A DNA stretch of 64,000 bases from SIRX01 sp965214475 (GTDB lineage: Bacteria; Actinomycetota; Rubrobacteria; Rubrobacterales; Rubrobacteraceae): contig OZ243953.1 of assembly GCA_965214475.1 (NCBI GenBank), forward strand, positions 1,488,001-1,552,000. The letters are read 5' to 3'. Position numbers and translations under genes: made by a program. Below, piece after piece: positions 31,769 to 40,811 of the stretch. Under the pieces are notes generated by a model. It did no database searches. It had not been told where the DNA came from and saw only the letters and a list, made by a program, of their open reading frames with translations. Position 1 is the stretch's first letter, and the number at the start of each line of letters is the position of its first letter.

Positions 31769-34700
31769 TCAGGGACCCCAGACCTGAAGCGTGTACCGTT
31801 CGCGTTCGCCCGGGACCGGGATCGCCCGCGTACCGTTGCCGAACCGGCCGTAGAAAACGGTCTTCTTTACGTGCTGGCCATTCTTATCCACTTCAACCAC
31901 GTTGGCCTCAACCGGGAAGCTGGAAGGCTTTACGTGGACCCGGCAGAGGTCTTTTCCGCCGACCTCGCGTGTATCGTGGCTGACATTCGCGGCGGCGGCC
32001 ATGCCGACGCTGTTGATCACGGCCTGGTCCAGGTGCAACCCGAACAGGTCGCGGTCGTCTTTACCCTCTTTACGAAGTGTGGCGTAGTCGGATCCGAGGC
32101 CGAAGACCGAGCCGTCATCGGCCACCCCGATGAGCAGCGTCCCACCTTCCCGGCTGTTGAGAAAGGCGGCGATGGTCTTGAGGCTCGCCGTCTGGAGCGG
32201 TTTGAACAGCTCGCCGGTCTTGGCGTGGGTGCGGAAAGTGGACTTGTATTCGAGGTGCGCGCCCTCTTTCGGCGGCGGGCCGAGCAGCTCACCGACCGGG
32301 CAGTGTTCCTGCCAGGCGACCTTCGCCCGACCATACACGAGCGGCAGGTAGACCTGTCGCACCTGCTCGGCCATTTCCGGATCTTCCAGGAGCTTGTAGG
32401 AGAAGTCTTCGGCGCCGGTGAGGCGATCCACGATAGCTTTCTCGAAGTGCTGGGGGAACTGCACCCCGAAATTGCCCATCGTGTTGGCGGCGGCCTGGCG
32501 CTGCACGGTCTCGTCGTCCGCCAGCTCTTGGGCGATGCTGTCGAGGTGGAGGCGATCGGCCTCCGTGAGCTTGAGCCCGAAACGCTCGTTGAGCTTGGAG
32601 ATGATCTGGGAGAGCGGCGACTCTTCGGGCTCCTGCTGAAGCCCGGCGCCGTCGTAGATGGCGGTGACAACGCCCTGCTCAGCCTCCAACGCCACAGAGC
32701 CCTCGAAAGTAGGCTCCAGGTGCAGGTGGGTAAGCTCTACCTCGGAGCCGAGGTCGAGGCTAGCCCCCGCGTCCCGTTTTACGAAAGCCGAGAGCGCCCG
32801 GCAAAAACGGTAGTCGCGCTCCAGCCCGGCGTCGGTGAAACGGACGACCTGTGAGAGGAACGAGTAGGTCCGCACGAAGCGCGTGAGCGCGTCGCGGAAG
32901 GCTTCCCGCTCAACGTCTTCGAGGGCGTCGAAACGGTCTGTGACCGGGGCGAGCGCCGCGTGGATGCGGGCGTGGTTGAGATCGCCGTCTTCGGCGAGGA
33001 GTAGCCCGGCGACTTTTTCTACCTCTTCGGGCCGGAGCACACCGTACTCGTTGAGGGCGCGGCGGGTGTCGTAGAGCAGGTTCGGGTCGGTGGGCGGGGC
33101 GACCGTCTCGCCGTAGTAGGGCTCGAAGGCGGCCCGGATGGCGTCGGCGTCGTTGCGGAAATCCAGGACGAACGTGCCGTCCTTGCCCTCGGCCCGGCGG
33201 TTGAGCCGCGAGAGCGTCTGGACGGCGGCGAGGCCGGTGAGCACCTTGTCCACGTACATCGCGTACAAGAGTGGTTGGTCGAAGCCGGTCTGGTACTTGT
33301 CGGCGACCACGAGAAAACGCCACTCGTCCTCCTCGAACTCGCGCGGCGTTTGTCCCTCGGGGAAGCCGTTCATCTGCGCCTCGGTGTAGGAGATGCCTCC
33401 ATCCTCGACCGTGCCGGAGAACGCCACCAGGAGGCCCAGGCTATCGTAGCCGTGCTCGTCCGCGTACCGGCGGAGGGCGAGCGTCATGCGGACGGCGTGC
33501 TTGCGCGAGGAGGTAACGACCATCGCCTTGGCCTTGCCCCGGATCTTCCCGGCGACGTGCCGGCGGAAGTGCTCGACGATGACCTCTGCCTTCTGGGAGA
33601 GGTTGAAGTCGTGGAGGGTTACGAAGCGGGCGATGGCCGCTCCGGCTTTGCCGGGATCGTACTTGGGGTCTTCGGCGGCGGTCTTCTCTATCTTCCAGTA
33701 CGTTCCGTAGGTGAGGTAGTTCTCCAGAACGTCGTGGATAAAACCCTCTTCTATCGCCTGGCGCATGGAGTAGAGGTGGAACGGGACGTTGTGGCCCACA
33801 TCCTCGTCGTAGTTCCCGAACATCTCCAGGGTGCGGCCCTTCGGCGTCGCGGTGAACGCGAAGAAGCTCAGGTTCTCCTGCCGGCCGCGGGCCTCGACCT
33901 CGCGGGTGAGCGCCTCCTCCGCCGGGTCCATCGGTTCCGACCTGGCTTCGCTAGCGTCGTACTCCGATGGTCCTTCGGCGGCGAGATCTTCATCCTGTAC
34001 GGGGCCGGAGCCGAGGACTTTTCGCAGGTCTTTGGCGGTCTCGCCGGTCTGTGAGGAGTGGGCCTCGTCTATGAGCACGGCGTAGCGACGCTCCGGGAGG
34101 TTTTCGACTTTGTCCAGAACGAACGGGAACTTCTGGAGCGTGGTTATGATGACGCGGGCGGACTGTCCGGCGAGCACTTCGGCGAGTTGGGTGGAGGACT
34201 CATCTATCTTCTGGACGACGCCGTGGGCGTGCTCGAACTGGTAGATCGTGTCCTGTAGCTGCTTGTCCAGTACGACCCGGTCGGTGATAACGACGACCTT
34301 GTCGAAGACTTTCTCGTTCTCCGCGCTGTGGAGGCTTGAGAGCCGGTGGGCGAGCCAGGCAATGGTGTTGGACTTTCCGGAGCCGGCGGAGTGCTGGATG
34401 AGGTAGCTCTCGCCTGCGCCGTACCTCCGGGCGTGGTCCGTCATCGAGAGGACTGCGTCCCACTGATGGTAGCGGGGGAAAATGGTAGTCCCCGAAGACT
34501 TGGTTCCCAGCCCCGGTTTCTCGACGTGGACAAAGCGGCCCAGGAGATCCAGCCACGCGCCCTTTTCCCACACCCACTCCCAAAGGTACGCGGTGCGATG
34601 GCCCTGCGGGTTGGGTGGATTGCCCCGTCCGAGTCCGTGCCCCCGGTTGAACGGCAGAAAGCGCGTCGAACCGCCGGCGAGCCGGGTCGTCATGGCGACC

Positions 34701-35299
34701 TGCTCGGTGTCCACTGCGAAGTGAACTACGCAGCGGCGGCCGAGCGTTACGTTCTTCGGGTCCCGGTCTTTACGGTACTGTTCTTTGGCCTTCTCCACGT
34801 CCTGCCCGGTGAGCGCATTCTTCAGCTCCGCCGTAGCGACCGGGAGGCCGTTGACGAAGAGCGTCAGGTCCAGAGTGTTGTTAGTACCGGGCTCGTAGGG
34901 CAGTTGGCGAGTGACGGTGAGCCGGTTGGCCTCGTAGCGTCCTACGAGCTGCGGCGTCAGACCATGGGCGGGCTTGAAGAAGGCGAGCCGGATCTTTACG
35001 CTCAGGTCAACGACCCCGTGCCGCAACACGTCCACCGTACCCCGGGCATCCAGCTCCTTCGCCAGCCGGTCCGCGAACCGCCCCCGCGCCTTTGCTTCCC
35101 CGCCATGCAGCTTCGCGAGCCGGCTCCACTCCTCCGGCTGCGTTCCCTCGATAAAACCGAAAAGCTCTGCCATGTCCAGGCCGAGCCCCGCGTCGAAGTC
35201 CCCCGAAGCATTGCCGACCTTTGTCTCCCGGTATCCACCGCGCTCCACGAGCGAGTAGGCGATGTAATCTTCGAACGCTTTCTCGCCGTCCGGTCTCAT
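31769..35299 (-). CDS. hsdR: type I restriction enzyme R subunit (HsdR) with C-terminal AlbA_2/Schlafen-like domain
   Basis: This 1176-aa subunit provides the DNA translocase and nuclease of a type I restriction complex. The N-terminal nuclease region (about 1-250) is followed by the SF2 motor: QHSAGSGKSNTIAWLAHRL near residue 305, VVVITDRVVLDKQLQDTI, DEAH box LIDEAHSSQTGE near 415, FAFTATPKGRTLEMFG near 480 and motif VI VQTLSRLNRRAEGKDG near 700. Residues from about 985 (PPPKEGAHLEYKSTFR...) to the end read as an AlbA_2/Schlafen-type domain, with AAFLNSREGGTLLIGVADDG. Typical HsdR proteins end near residue 1000, so this is a fusion. Its ATG overlaps the mazF stop (ATGA). Confidence 0.92.
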   Translation of the reverse strand: MRPDGEKAFEDYIAYSLVERGGYRETKVGNASGDFDAGLGLDMAELFGFIEGTQPEEWSRLAKLHGGEAKARGRFADRLAKELDARGTVDVLRHGVVDLSVKIRLAFFKPAHGLTPQLVGRYEANRLTVTRQLPYEPGTNNTLDLTLFVNGLPVATAELKNALTGQDVEKAKEQYRKDRDPKNVTLGRRCVVHFAVDTEQVAMTTRLAGGSTRFLPFNRGHGLGRGNPPNPQGHRTAYLWEWVWEKGAWLDLLGRFVHVEKPGLGTKSSGTTIFPRYHQWDAVLSMTDHARRYGAGESYLIQHSAGSGKSNTIAWLAHRLSSLHSAENEKVFDKVVVITDRVVLDKQLQDTIYQFEHAHGVVQKIDESSTQLAEVLAGQSARVIITTLQKFPFVLDKVENLPERRYAVLIDEAHSSQTGETAKDLRKVLGSGPVQDEDLAAEGPSEYDASEARSEPMDPAEEALTREVEARGRQENLSFFAFTATPKGRTLEMFGNYDEDVGHNVPFHLYSMRQAIEEGFIHDVLENYLTYGTYWKIEKTAAEDPKYDPGKAGAAIARFVTLHDFNLSQKAEVIVEHFRRHVAGKIRGKAKAMVVTSSRKHAVRMTLALRRYADEHGYDSLGLLVAFSGTVEDGGISYTEAQMNGFPEGQTPREFEEDEWRFLVVADKYQTGFDQPLLYAMYVDKVLTGLAAVQTLSRLNRRAEGKDGTFVLDFRNDADAIRAAFEPYYGETVAPPTDPNLLYDTRRALNEYGVLRPEEVEKVAGLLLAEDGDLNHARIHAALAPVTDRFDALEDVEREAFRDALTRFVRTYSFLSQVVRFTDAGLERDYRFCRALSAFVKRDAGASLDLGSEVELTHLHLEPTFEGSVALEAEQGVVTAIYDGAGLQQEPEESPLSQIISKLNERFGLKLTEADRLHLDSIAQELADDETVQRQAAANTMGNFGVQFPQHFEKAIVDRLTGAEDFSYKLLEDPEMAEQVRQVYLPLVYGRAKVAWQEHCPVGELLGPPPKEGAHLEYKSTFRTHAKTGELFKPLQTASLKTIAAFLNSREGGTLLIGVADDGSVFGLGSDYATLRKEGKDDRDLFGLHLDQAVINSVGMAAAANVSHDTREVGGKDLCRVHVKPSSFPVEANVVEVDKNGQHVKKTVFYGRFGNGTRAIPVPGERERYTLQVWGP

Positions 35300-35652
35300 A
35301 GCGTCAGCACCGTCCTCAAGCCGTCTTCCACCGTCAGCATGGCACGTCCACCTACGAGTCCAGCCTTCTCCGCCAGGAACGATTTATCGAGCGTAACGAC
35401 CTGAGAGACGTTTACCACAGAGTCCCTGGGAAGTCCCGTCTCCCCGGCGGCGACGAGCACGTTCCCCGGAGCCTCCGCAAGCCGGAGGTTCGTCGTCAGG
35501 ACCGCCGCCAGCACGGTCTTTATGCGGCTGCGGTTGAAGTCATCGGAGGAGACGATGAGCACGGGCCGCCGGTAACCGGGCTCCGAGGCGGGGGGCTCGT
35601 GAAGGCCCGCCCACCAGACCTCGCCCCTACGGACCCCGCCGTGTGCTACCAC
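35296..35652 (-). CDS. mazF: MazF/PemK-family toxin
   Basis: This 118-aa protein has the MazF/PemK fold: VRRGEVWWAGLHEPPASEPGYRRPVLIVSSDDFNRS at residues 8-42, with R and RPV(L)I motifs, and a TNLRLAEAPGNVLVAAGETGLPRDSVVNVSQVVTLDK middle that matches endoribonuclease toxins (mRNA interferases). It is translationally coupled: its GTG overlaps the mazE stop and its own stop overlaps the hsdR start (ATGA). A toxin gene inside a restriction operon would couple R-subunit output to toxin synthesis. Activity and target sequence are not shown here. Confidence 0.9.
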   Translation of the reverse strand: MVAHGGVRRGEVWWAGLHEPPASEPGYRRPVLIVSSDDFNRSRIKTVLAAVLTTNLRLAEAPGNVLVAAGETGLPRDSVVNVSQVVTLDKSFLAEKAGLVGGRAMLTVEDGLRTVLTL

Positions 35653-35885
35653 TCGTCTTCAGGCAGAGAATGCTGCTGCAACCGCGTCACGACCGGGTCC
35701 AGGCCGCCTTCCTCTTTCGCGCCGTAAACCTCGTCGAGGCGATCCGTGATCCCATCCCCCCGATGCTCCCGGAGATACTCACGTAACGCCCTCGCATACA
35801 GCTCGCTACGCGTCATGCCTAGTCTCTCGGCAAGCCCGTCCGCCGACTCGAAAAGCTCGTTCGGAATAGAAACTGCAGTCTTCAT
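35646..35885 (-). CDS. mazE: MazE-like ribbon-helix-helix antitoxin
   Basis: The 79-aa protein starts MKTAVSIPNELFESADGLAERLGMTRSELYARALREYL, a ribbon-helix-helix DNA-binding motif of the CopG/MazE6 type, and ends with a flexible acidic tail DEVYGAKEEGGLDP...LPEDEW that would wrap the toxin. It precedes mazF with a seven-base overlap, the usual order for antitoxin-toxin pairs. The gap to hsdS upstream is only 35 bases, so it is probably transcribed with the restriction genes, though it may also own a promoter. Confidence 0.88.
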   Translation of the reverse strand: MKTAVSIPNELFESADGLAERLGMTRSELYARALREYLREHRGDGITDRLDEVYGAKEEGGLDPVVTRLQQHSLPEDEW

Positions 35886-35920
35886 GGGCTCAGTATAACC
35901 GTAGTCATACCGCTCGGCAA

Positions 35921-37117
35921 CTACCCTGTCGCGGCGGCGGTGATGAGCGCCTGGCGGTGTTCGGTGAGGAGTTCGATCTGGGTGTCGAGAGAATGCTGTG
36001 CAGATAAGGTTACTCGGCGACGACGGCCTGCCTCGTTGACGATGCTGGTTTGCTCTGATGGCGACGGTAAGATTATCGGGACTGACTTGGCGACATCAAG
36101 ATTGATCCGGGTTCTTGTGGAACCTCGGCTAAGGTTCGCCACAGCGTTTCGTCCTAGCGGAGATGACAAATAGAGAGCTAGGAACTGCGGGTTAGCCGTA
36201 TGTGCATCTACTTTTGCACAATAGCAATCGGCTTTGACTATTGCGCGGCCAAGATCCGGCGCAACGCAGCCTCTCCCCACATGGTTATTGGCATCGCCTA
36301 GCCCAGCTATCAACAAGTCACCTGCTTGTACGCTGTGTTTGAGCAATGTTGCGTAATGCTCTGTAGGAATGTAGGCCTCATCTTCGTTCTTGAACTCGAC
36401 CATACCAATATTGCCAAGTCTAACGACGCGGGCACCGGCATCCGAATAATGGCTGCTAGTCAAGGAGCTGCCAAAAGGTCCGTCAGTAATCCAAACCAAA
36501 GCCCGTCGCAATTGCACAGTTGGAGCGGGCACGCGTCGGATGCGTTCACTCACCCAACTCCAATACTGGTCTTCGAGAAGTTCGATCATCCGCCGCTTCT
36601 TCTCGATGAGAGCGTCTATGCGGGCGGTTTCGGTGTCGAGGAAGTCGGCGATTGCTCGTTGACGCTCTACTGGCAGCACCGGGTACGGTAGATTTCCAAC
36701 TTGCTCTGCATTGAGGTTGTCTTGTGTGTTGCTCCTGAAATGCTCTTGCAATCGTGGTCGCAGAGATAACAGCCAATACACCAAAAATCGCTGATCCGAT
36801 AGAGAAGGAATCGGCTCCATGCCCAAAATAGCTTGGTTCCACGATGCTTCCGTATCAAGGACAGATACTGTTCCCACACTTGCATACATAGCAAACAAAA
36901 CCATGCCTTTTTGTCCGACCGGCAGCCGCTTTGATGCGATACCTTCCACAGTCACACGACGCTCAGTACGTCGGACTAGAGGCTGCGACGTCATGTCGCC
37001 AATCGCCACCCAGGGAGTGCCCGTGTCGTCGGACCAGAATTGCGGCTCACCGACCGAGGGAGTTCCACCTGCGGCAAAGCGCGTCACCCTCTTTAGAGCA
37101 GTTTGCTCTGGAGTCAA
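35921..37117 (-). CDS. hsdS: type I restriction enzyme S (specificity) subunit HsdS
   Basis: This 398-aa subunit decides the DNA target of the complex. It has two target-recognition domains: one about residues 1-170 and another about 205-370, each followed by a helical conserved segment (RAIADFLDTETARIDALIEKKRRMIELLEDQ near 155-185, and SLDTQIELLTEHRQALITAAATG at the end). The start is TTG 37117, overlapping the hsdM stop by four bases. The base recognised cannot be read from sequence. Codon use in this gene is less GC-biased than in hsdM and hsdR, as is common for variable TRDs. Confidence 0.93.
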   Translation of the reverse strand: MTPEQTALKRVTRFAAGGTPSVGEPQFWSDDTGTPWVAIGDMTSQPLVRRTERRVTVEGIASKRLPVGQKGMVLFAMYASVGTVSVLDTEASWNQAILGMEPIPSLSDQRFLVYWLLSLRPRLQEHFRSNTQDNLNAEQVGNLPYPVLPVERQRAIADFLDTETARIDALIEKKRRMIELLEDQYWSWVSERIRRVPAPTVQLRRALVWITDGPFGSSLTSSHYSDAGARVVRLGNIGMVEFKNEDEAYIPTEHYATLLKHSVQAGDLLIAGLGDANNHVGRGCVAPDLGRAIVKADCYCAKVDAHTANPQFLALYLSSPLGRNAVANLSRGSTRTRINLDVAKSVPIILPSPSEQTSIVNEAGRRRRVTLSAQHSLDTQIELLTEHRQALITAAATG

Positions 37118-39168
37118 TCCGTAACCTCCGCCAGAAGATCCTGGATCTCGCCTTCGAGCTTTATCTCGGCGTCTATCTCTTCCAGCGGGCGCGGGGGTTT
37201 GTAGACGTAGAAGTGCCTCGTCAGCGGGATCTCGTACCCGATCTTCGTCTTGCCGTAGTCAACCCAGGCGTCGGGGACGTAGGGCAGGACTTCTTTCTGC
37301 ATGTAGTCCCGGATCGCCGTCCGGTACTCGACGGACTCCAGCCGCGCCGCCACATCCGCCTCGTACACCACCTTCTTCTCCGGCAGCGGCACGTTCTCGT
37401 GGTCGCGCAACTCGGGGTCGGGCAGCGGCTCGCCCTTTTTGTCCGTTATAACCGGGGCCTCCGGGTCGCGGACGGCCAGGGCGTCCCACACGGCGTTCTC
37501 CTGGGCGCGGGTCAGGCCGAACTCCGCGAGGACCGGGGCGAGCTTCACGGCCAGCGCCTCCCGGTCGGTCCCTGAGAGTCCGGTGTATTCGGCGAAGCCA
37601 GTCTGGAGTCCTTCGCGGGTCGCGTCGTCCAGTTTGGAGAGCTTACGGTCGGCCGAAACCGCTGCCAGTGTTTCTTCGGTTACTTCCCAGCGCAGGCGCA
37701 GGGGGCGTTCGGCGGTTATCCGCATCGCGCCGAAGGATTCGTTTGGCAGTATTTTCACGCGGTCGTTCTGCTCGAAGTCTCCGTAGAGTTCTACGATGTC
37801 GGAGATGCCCTTTTCGCTGATGCGCTTGCGCTTTTCGCCGAGACTTTTACGCATCTTCTGCCAGGATTCGCGGGCGTCTATTAGTTGAACCTTACCCTGA
37901 CGTTCATGGTTTTTGCGGTTGGTGACGATCCAGAAGTAGGTGGAGATGCCAGTATTGTAGAAGAGTTGGTCGGGGAGGGCGACGACGGCTTCCAGCCAGT
38001 CGTTTTCCAGGATCCAACGTCGTATCTCCGACTCCCCCGAACCGGCGGCCCCGGTAAAGAGCGGCGACCCGTTGAAGACGATGGCGACCCGGGAGCCACC
38101 CTCTTCGACGGACTTCATCTTGGAGATCATGTGCTGCAGAAAGAGGAAACTGCCGTCGTTGATGCGCGGCAACCCGGCCCCGAACCTTCCGGCGAAACCT
38201 AGCCGGTCGTGCTCGTCATCCACCGCGTTCCGGACCTTCTTCCACTCCACCCCGAACGGCGGGTTGGCGAGCAGGTAGTCGAAGTCCTGCCCGTGCCCGT
38301 CCTGCGAAAAAGAGTTTCCGTGGACGATGTGCGCGATGTTCTCCGGGTCTTTTAGCAGCATGTCCGAGCGACACACCGCGTAGGTCTCGGCGTTCAGCTC
38401 CTGCCCATAAACCTCAAGTGCAGCATCGGGGTTGCGGGAATCCAGGTATTGTTCGGAGACGGAGAGCATTCCGCCGGTCCCGCAGGCCGGGTCGAGCATG
38501 GTTTTGACGATGCCGGGCTTGCTCAGGAGGTCGTCGTCCTCGATAAACAGCAGGTTCACCATCAGCTCGACGACCTCGCGCGGGGTGAAGTGCTCCCCGG
38601 CGGTCTCGTTGGAGAGTTCGGAGAACTTGCGGACGAGTTCCTCGTAGATGTAGCCCATCTCGGTGTTGGAGACGTTCTCCGGGCCGAGGTTTATGTCCAC
38701 GAACTTGCCCAGCACCAGGTAGAGCAGGTTCGCGGAGTCGAGGCGGGTGATCTGGGTGTCCAGGTCGAACTTCTCGAAGACTTCCCGCACGTCCTCCGAG
38801 AACCCGGCGACGTAGGCCCGCAACTGGTCGGCCGCCTGCGAGGGATCGTCGAGCACTTTCCGCAAGTCCAGCTCGGAGACGTTGTTGAACTGAACGCCGG
38901 TGATGCTGTTGAGAACCGGGTCGAGCCTGCTCGGCAAAGTCCCGTACTTTCCCAGGGCTCGTTTTTTGGTCGGGGCGAGGACGCCATCAAGGCGTCGCAG
39001 GACGGTGAGCGGCAGGACCACCCGCCCGTACTCGCTCCGCTTGTAGTCGCCGCGCAACAGGTCGGCCACCGACCAGATAAAAGCGGCGTGGTTGCGGACC
39101 TGGTCTCTCTCGGTCGGGCCTGCGAGGTTGTCGCCTCCTAGCGGCGTGCCGTCAGCGTGGCTCTCCAC
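37114..39168 (-). CDS. hsdM: type I restriction-modification DNA methyltransferase HsdM
   Basis: This N6-adenine methyltransferase protects host DNA and forms the core of the complex. The 684-aa protein contains the HsdM N-domain (PTERDQVRNHAAFIWSVADLLRGDYKRSEYG at about residues 18-48), SAM motif MLDPACGTGGML near 240 and catalytic LLANPPFGVEW near 310. I start it at GTG 39168, directly behind GGAGGGTTT, because the resulting N-terminus matches known HsdM proteins. The open frame extends to 39282 but that part looks untranslated. It is the first gene of the operon. Confidence 0.92.
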   Translation of the reverse strand: MESHADGTPLGGDNLAGPTERDQVRNHAAFIWSVADLLRGDYKRSEYGRVVLPLTVLRRLDGVLAPTKKRALGKYGTLPSRLDPVLNSITGVQFNNVSELDLRKVLDDPSQAADQLRAYVAGFSEDVREVFEKFDLDTQITRLDSANLLYLVLGKFVDINLGPENVSNTEMGYIYEELVRKFSELSNETAGEHFTPREVVELMVNLLFIEDDDLLSKPGIVKTMLDPACGTGGMLSVSEQYLDSRNPDAALEVYGQELNAETYAVCRSDMLLKDPENIAHIVHGNSFSQDGHGQDFDYLLANPPFGVEWKKVRNAVDDEHDRLGFAGRFGAGLPRINDGSFLFLQHMISKMKSVEEGGSRVAIVFNGSPLFTGAAGSGESEIRRWILENDWLEAVVALPDQLFYNTGISTYFWIVTNRKNHERQGKVQLIDARESWQKMRKSLGEKRKRISEKGISDIVELYGDFEQNDRVKILPNESFGAMRITAERPLRLRWEVTEETLAAVSADRKLSKLDDATREGLQTGFAEYTGLSGTDREALAVKLAPVLAEFGLTRAQENAVWDALAVRDPEAPVITDKKGEPLPDPELRDHENVPLPEKKVVYEADVAARLESVEYRTAIRDYMQKEVLPYVPDAWVDYGKTKIGYEIPLTRHFYVYKPPRPLEEIDAEIKLEGEIQDLLAEVTD

Positions 39169-39359
39169 AAACCCTCCAAAACCCTCGAACTTGTAAATAC
39201 TTGCGTAACTCCCGAAGACCCGCATGATAACAGTCGAGACCTCCGAGATGAACGCACTATCCGGGATCTTTATCATACGCAACCCAAATAGCCCCCAACG
39301 CTTGTGCGAAAACCATCAGAGAGTAGAATGGTGCAACGGCAGAGGTATTGGAGCAGCGG

Positions 39360-39788
39360 GTGAGCGAGCTAGAACGGCACGAAGACGAAAGTCCGGACAG
39401 CAAAGAGTCCAACCCATATCTCTACCTGTCACTATGCCTGGGGTTCATAATTGCCACGGTCCTGATCATTACTACCATAGGGGCAGCCATAACAGGCTTC
39501 CCGTTCGTAATAGCCGCTGCGGTATTCCTCGGAATAGGCGTTAACGAACTACGTGGGGAGCAACGCGCCGTTTCGCAACCAATCAGCCAGGAACGCGAAC
39601 TTCTCTCCGCAATCCGGGACAACGGCGGCAGCATCACCCCGGCAGAGGCCGCAATGGAGACTTCGCTGACCGTACGCGAGGCCGACGAAATGCTCTCAGA
39701 GCTGGCGGGCGGTGGGCATCTACAAGTTGAGAGCCATTCCGGCGCCATCTACTATTCATTGCCCGGAAGGCGCGCCGAACTCGGCTAG
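39360..39788 (+). CDS. membrane protein with C-terminal winged-helix-like domain
   Basis: This 142-aa protein (GTG 39360, GGAG six bases upstream; TTG 39348 is an alternative) has a short charged N-terminus, two adjacent transmembrane segments (LYLSLCLGFIIATVLIITTI and AAITGFPFVIAAAVFLGIGV, residues about 20-65) and a soluble C-terminal part, RELLSAIRDNGGSITPAEAAMETSLTVREADEMLSELAGGGHLQVE, that resembles a winged helix-turn-helix such as those in membrane-bound regulators. I do not recognise a named family. It converges on the LysR gene, overlapping it by four bases, and diverges from the hsd operon. Confidence 0.7.
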   Translation: MSELERHEDESPDSKESNPYLYLSLCLGFIIATVLIITTIGAAITGFPFVIAAAVFLGIGVNELRGEQRAVSQPISQERELLSAIRDNGGSITPAEAAMETSLTVREADEMLSELAGGGHLQVESHSGAIYYSLPGRRAELG

Positions 39789-40693
39789 ATCTGCGGCCGA
39801 TCCGGAGTCTCGCCCCCGGCGACCTCTCGCACTACCTGTACGAAGTTTTCGACGAGCGGAGACTCATCTCTCTCCAGCCACGCGAGCCCGAGCCAGCTAA
39901 ACGCGTCGGGAGCATCCAATGGCCGGTAGACTACGCCTTCCCGGTGCATACGGCGGGCGGATTCGGCGAGGATGGCTATACCGATGCCGCTAGCGACGAG
40001 ACCGATGACGGTCTGCAGGTGAACCGAATACTGGGCGACTTTCGGGAGGGCTCCCACACGCCCGAGCAGCTCGACGATCTGGCTGTGAGAGCCGGGTTCC
40101 AACTGTCGTTGGAAGAAGATGAGCGGCAACCCCGCCACCTCGTCGAGCGGAATAGCCTCGCTGCCCTCCAGCGGATGCCCGATGGGTAGAGCAACGACCA
40201 GAGGCTCCGCCAAGACCGGCTCGAACCTTATCTCCGGCGCCCGCATCGGCAACCGCACTAGCCCCACCCTTATCTCCTCGGCGTAGAGAGCCTCTACCTG
40301 CTCCACGCTGGCAAGCTCTCTAAGGTCCAGTTCGACACCCCTGAACCGCTTCCGAAACCGCTGCAGCGCGGGCGGCAGCAGGCTCAGCGTCGCCGAACTG
40401 ACGAAGCCGATCTCCAACCGCCCCCGCAGCCCCAACCCCGCTCCCCGCGCCTCCGCCCCGGCCTCCTCCACCGAAGCTAGTATCTCCCGCGCCCGCACCA
40501 GAAATGCCCGCCCGGGATCCGTCAACTCTACCCGCCGGGTACTCCGCTCAAGGAGCTTCACCCCAAGCTCGTTCTCTAGACCCTTGATCTGGATGCTCAG
40601 CGGCGGCTGACTCATGTGCAGCCCCTTCGCCGCCCGCCCAAAGCTCCGCTCCTCCGCCACCGCAACGAAATACCTTAACTGTCTGAGCTCCAT
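39785..40693 (-). CDS. LysR family transcriptional regulator
   Basis: This 302-aa LysR protein has the classic N-terminal winged helix: MELRQLRYFVAVAEERSFGRAAKGLHMSQPPLSIQIKGLENELG (residues 1-45), and a substrate-binding domain similar to CatR/BenM-type regulators with IRVGLVRLPMRAPEIRFEPVLAEPLVVALPIGHPL. It is divergent from the amine-oxidation operon at 40812 and should control it, with an unidentified inducer. Its ATG lies six bases after a -10 element, so its own transcript may be leaderless. Confidence 0.92.
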   Translation of the reverse strand: MELRQLRYFVAVAEERSFGRAAKGLHMSQPPLSIQIKGLENELGVKLLERSTRRVELTDPGRAFLVRAREILASVEEAGAEARGAGLGLRGRLEIGFVSSATLSLLPPALQRFRKRFRGVELDLRELASVEQVEALYAEEIRVGLVRLPMRAPEIRFEPVLAEPLVVALPIGHPLEGSEAIPLDEVAGLPLIFFQRQLEPGSHSQIVELLGRVGALPKVAQYSVHLQTVIGLVASGIGIAILAESARRMHREGVVYRPLDAPDAFSWLGLAWLERDESPLVENFVQVVREVAGGETPDRPQI

Positions 40694-40699
40694 TATTTA

Positions 40700-40728
40700 T
40701 TTGTAAAACATATCAATATAAGTGTCAA
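40700..40728 (-). promoter_or_regulatory. LysR gene promoter with likely leaderless start
   Basis: On the minus strand TTGACA (40728-40723), 17 bases, then TACAAA (40705-40700), then six bases and the ATG at 40693. The spacing matches that of the HTH gene at 10378. The AT-rich divergent intergenic region also holds the LysR binding region, including repeated CATAT/ATATG words. Confidence 0.6.
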
Positions 40729-40811
40729 AGATATATTGGACATATGTAAACCCACGGATTAGGCTCTGTTTAACCAGAAACAGGCACTCTCCGAGCAGTA
40801 GGAGGAGCTCT

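Noticed and set aside
34346..35404. 352-codon plus-strand frame opposite hsdR
   Set aside because: Antisense to the well-supported HsdR N-terminal region; no ribosome site or family motif.
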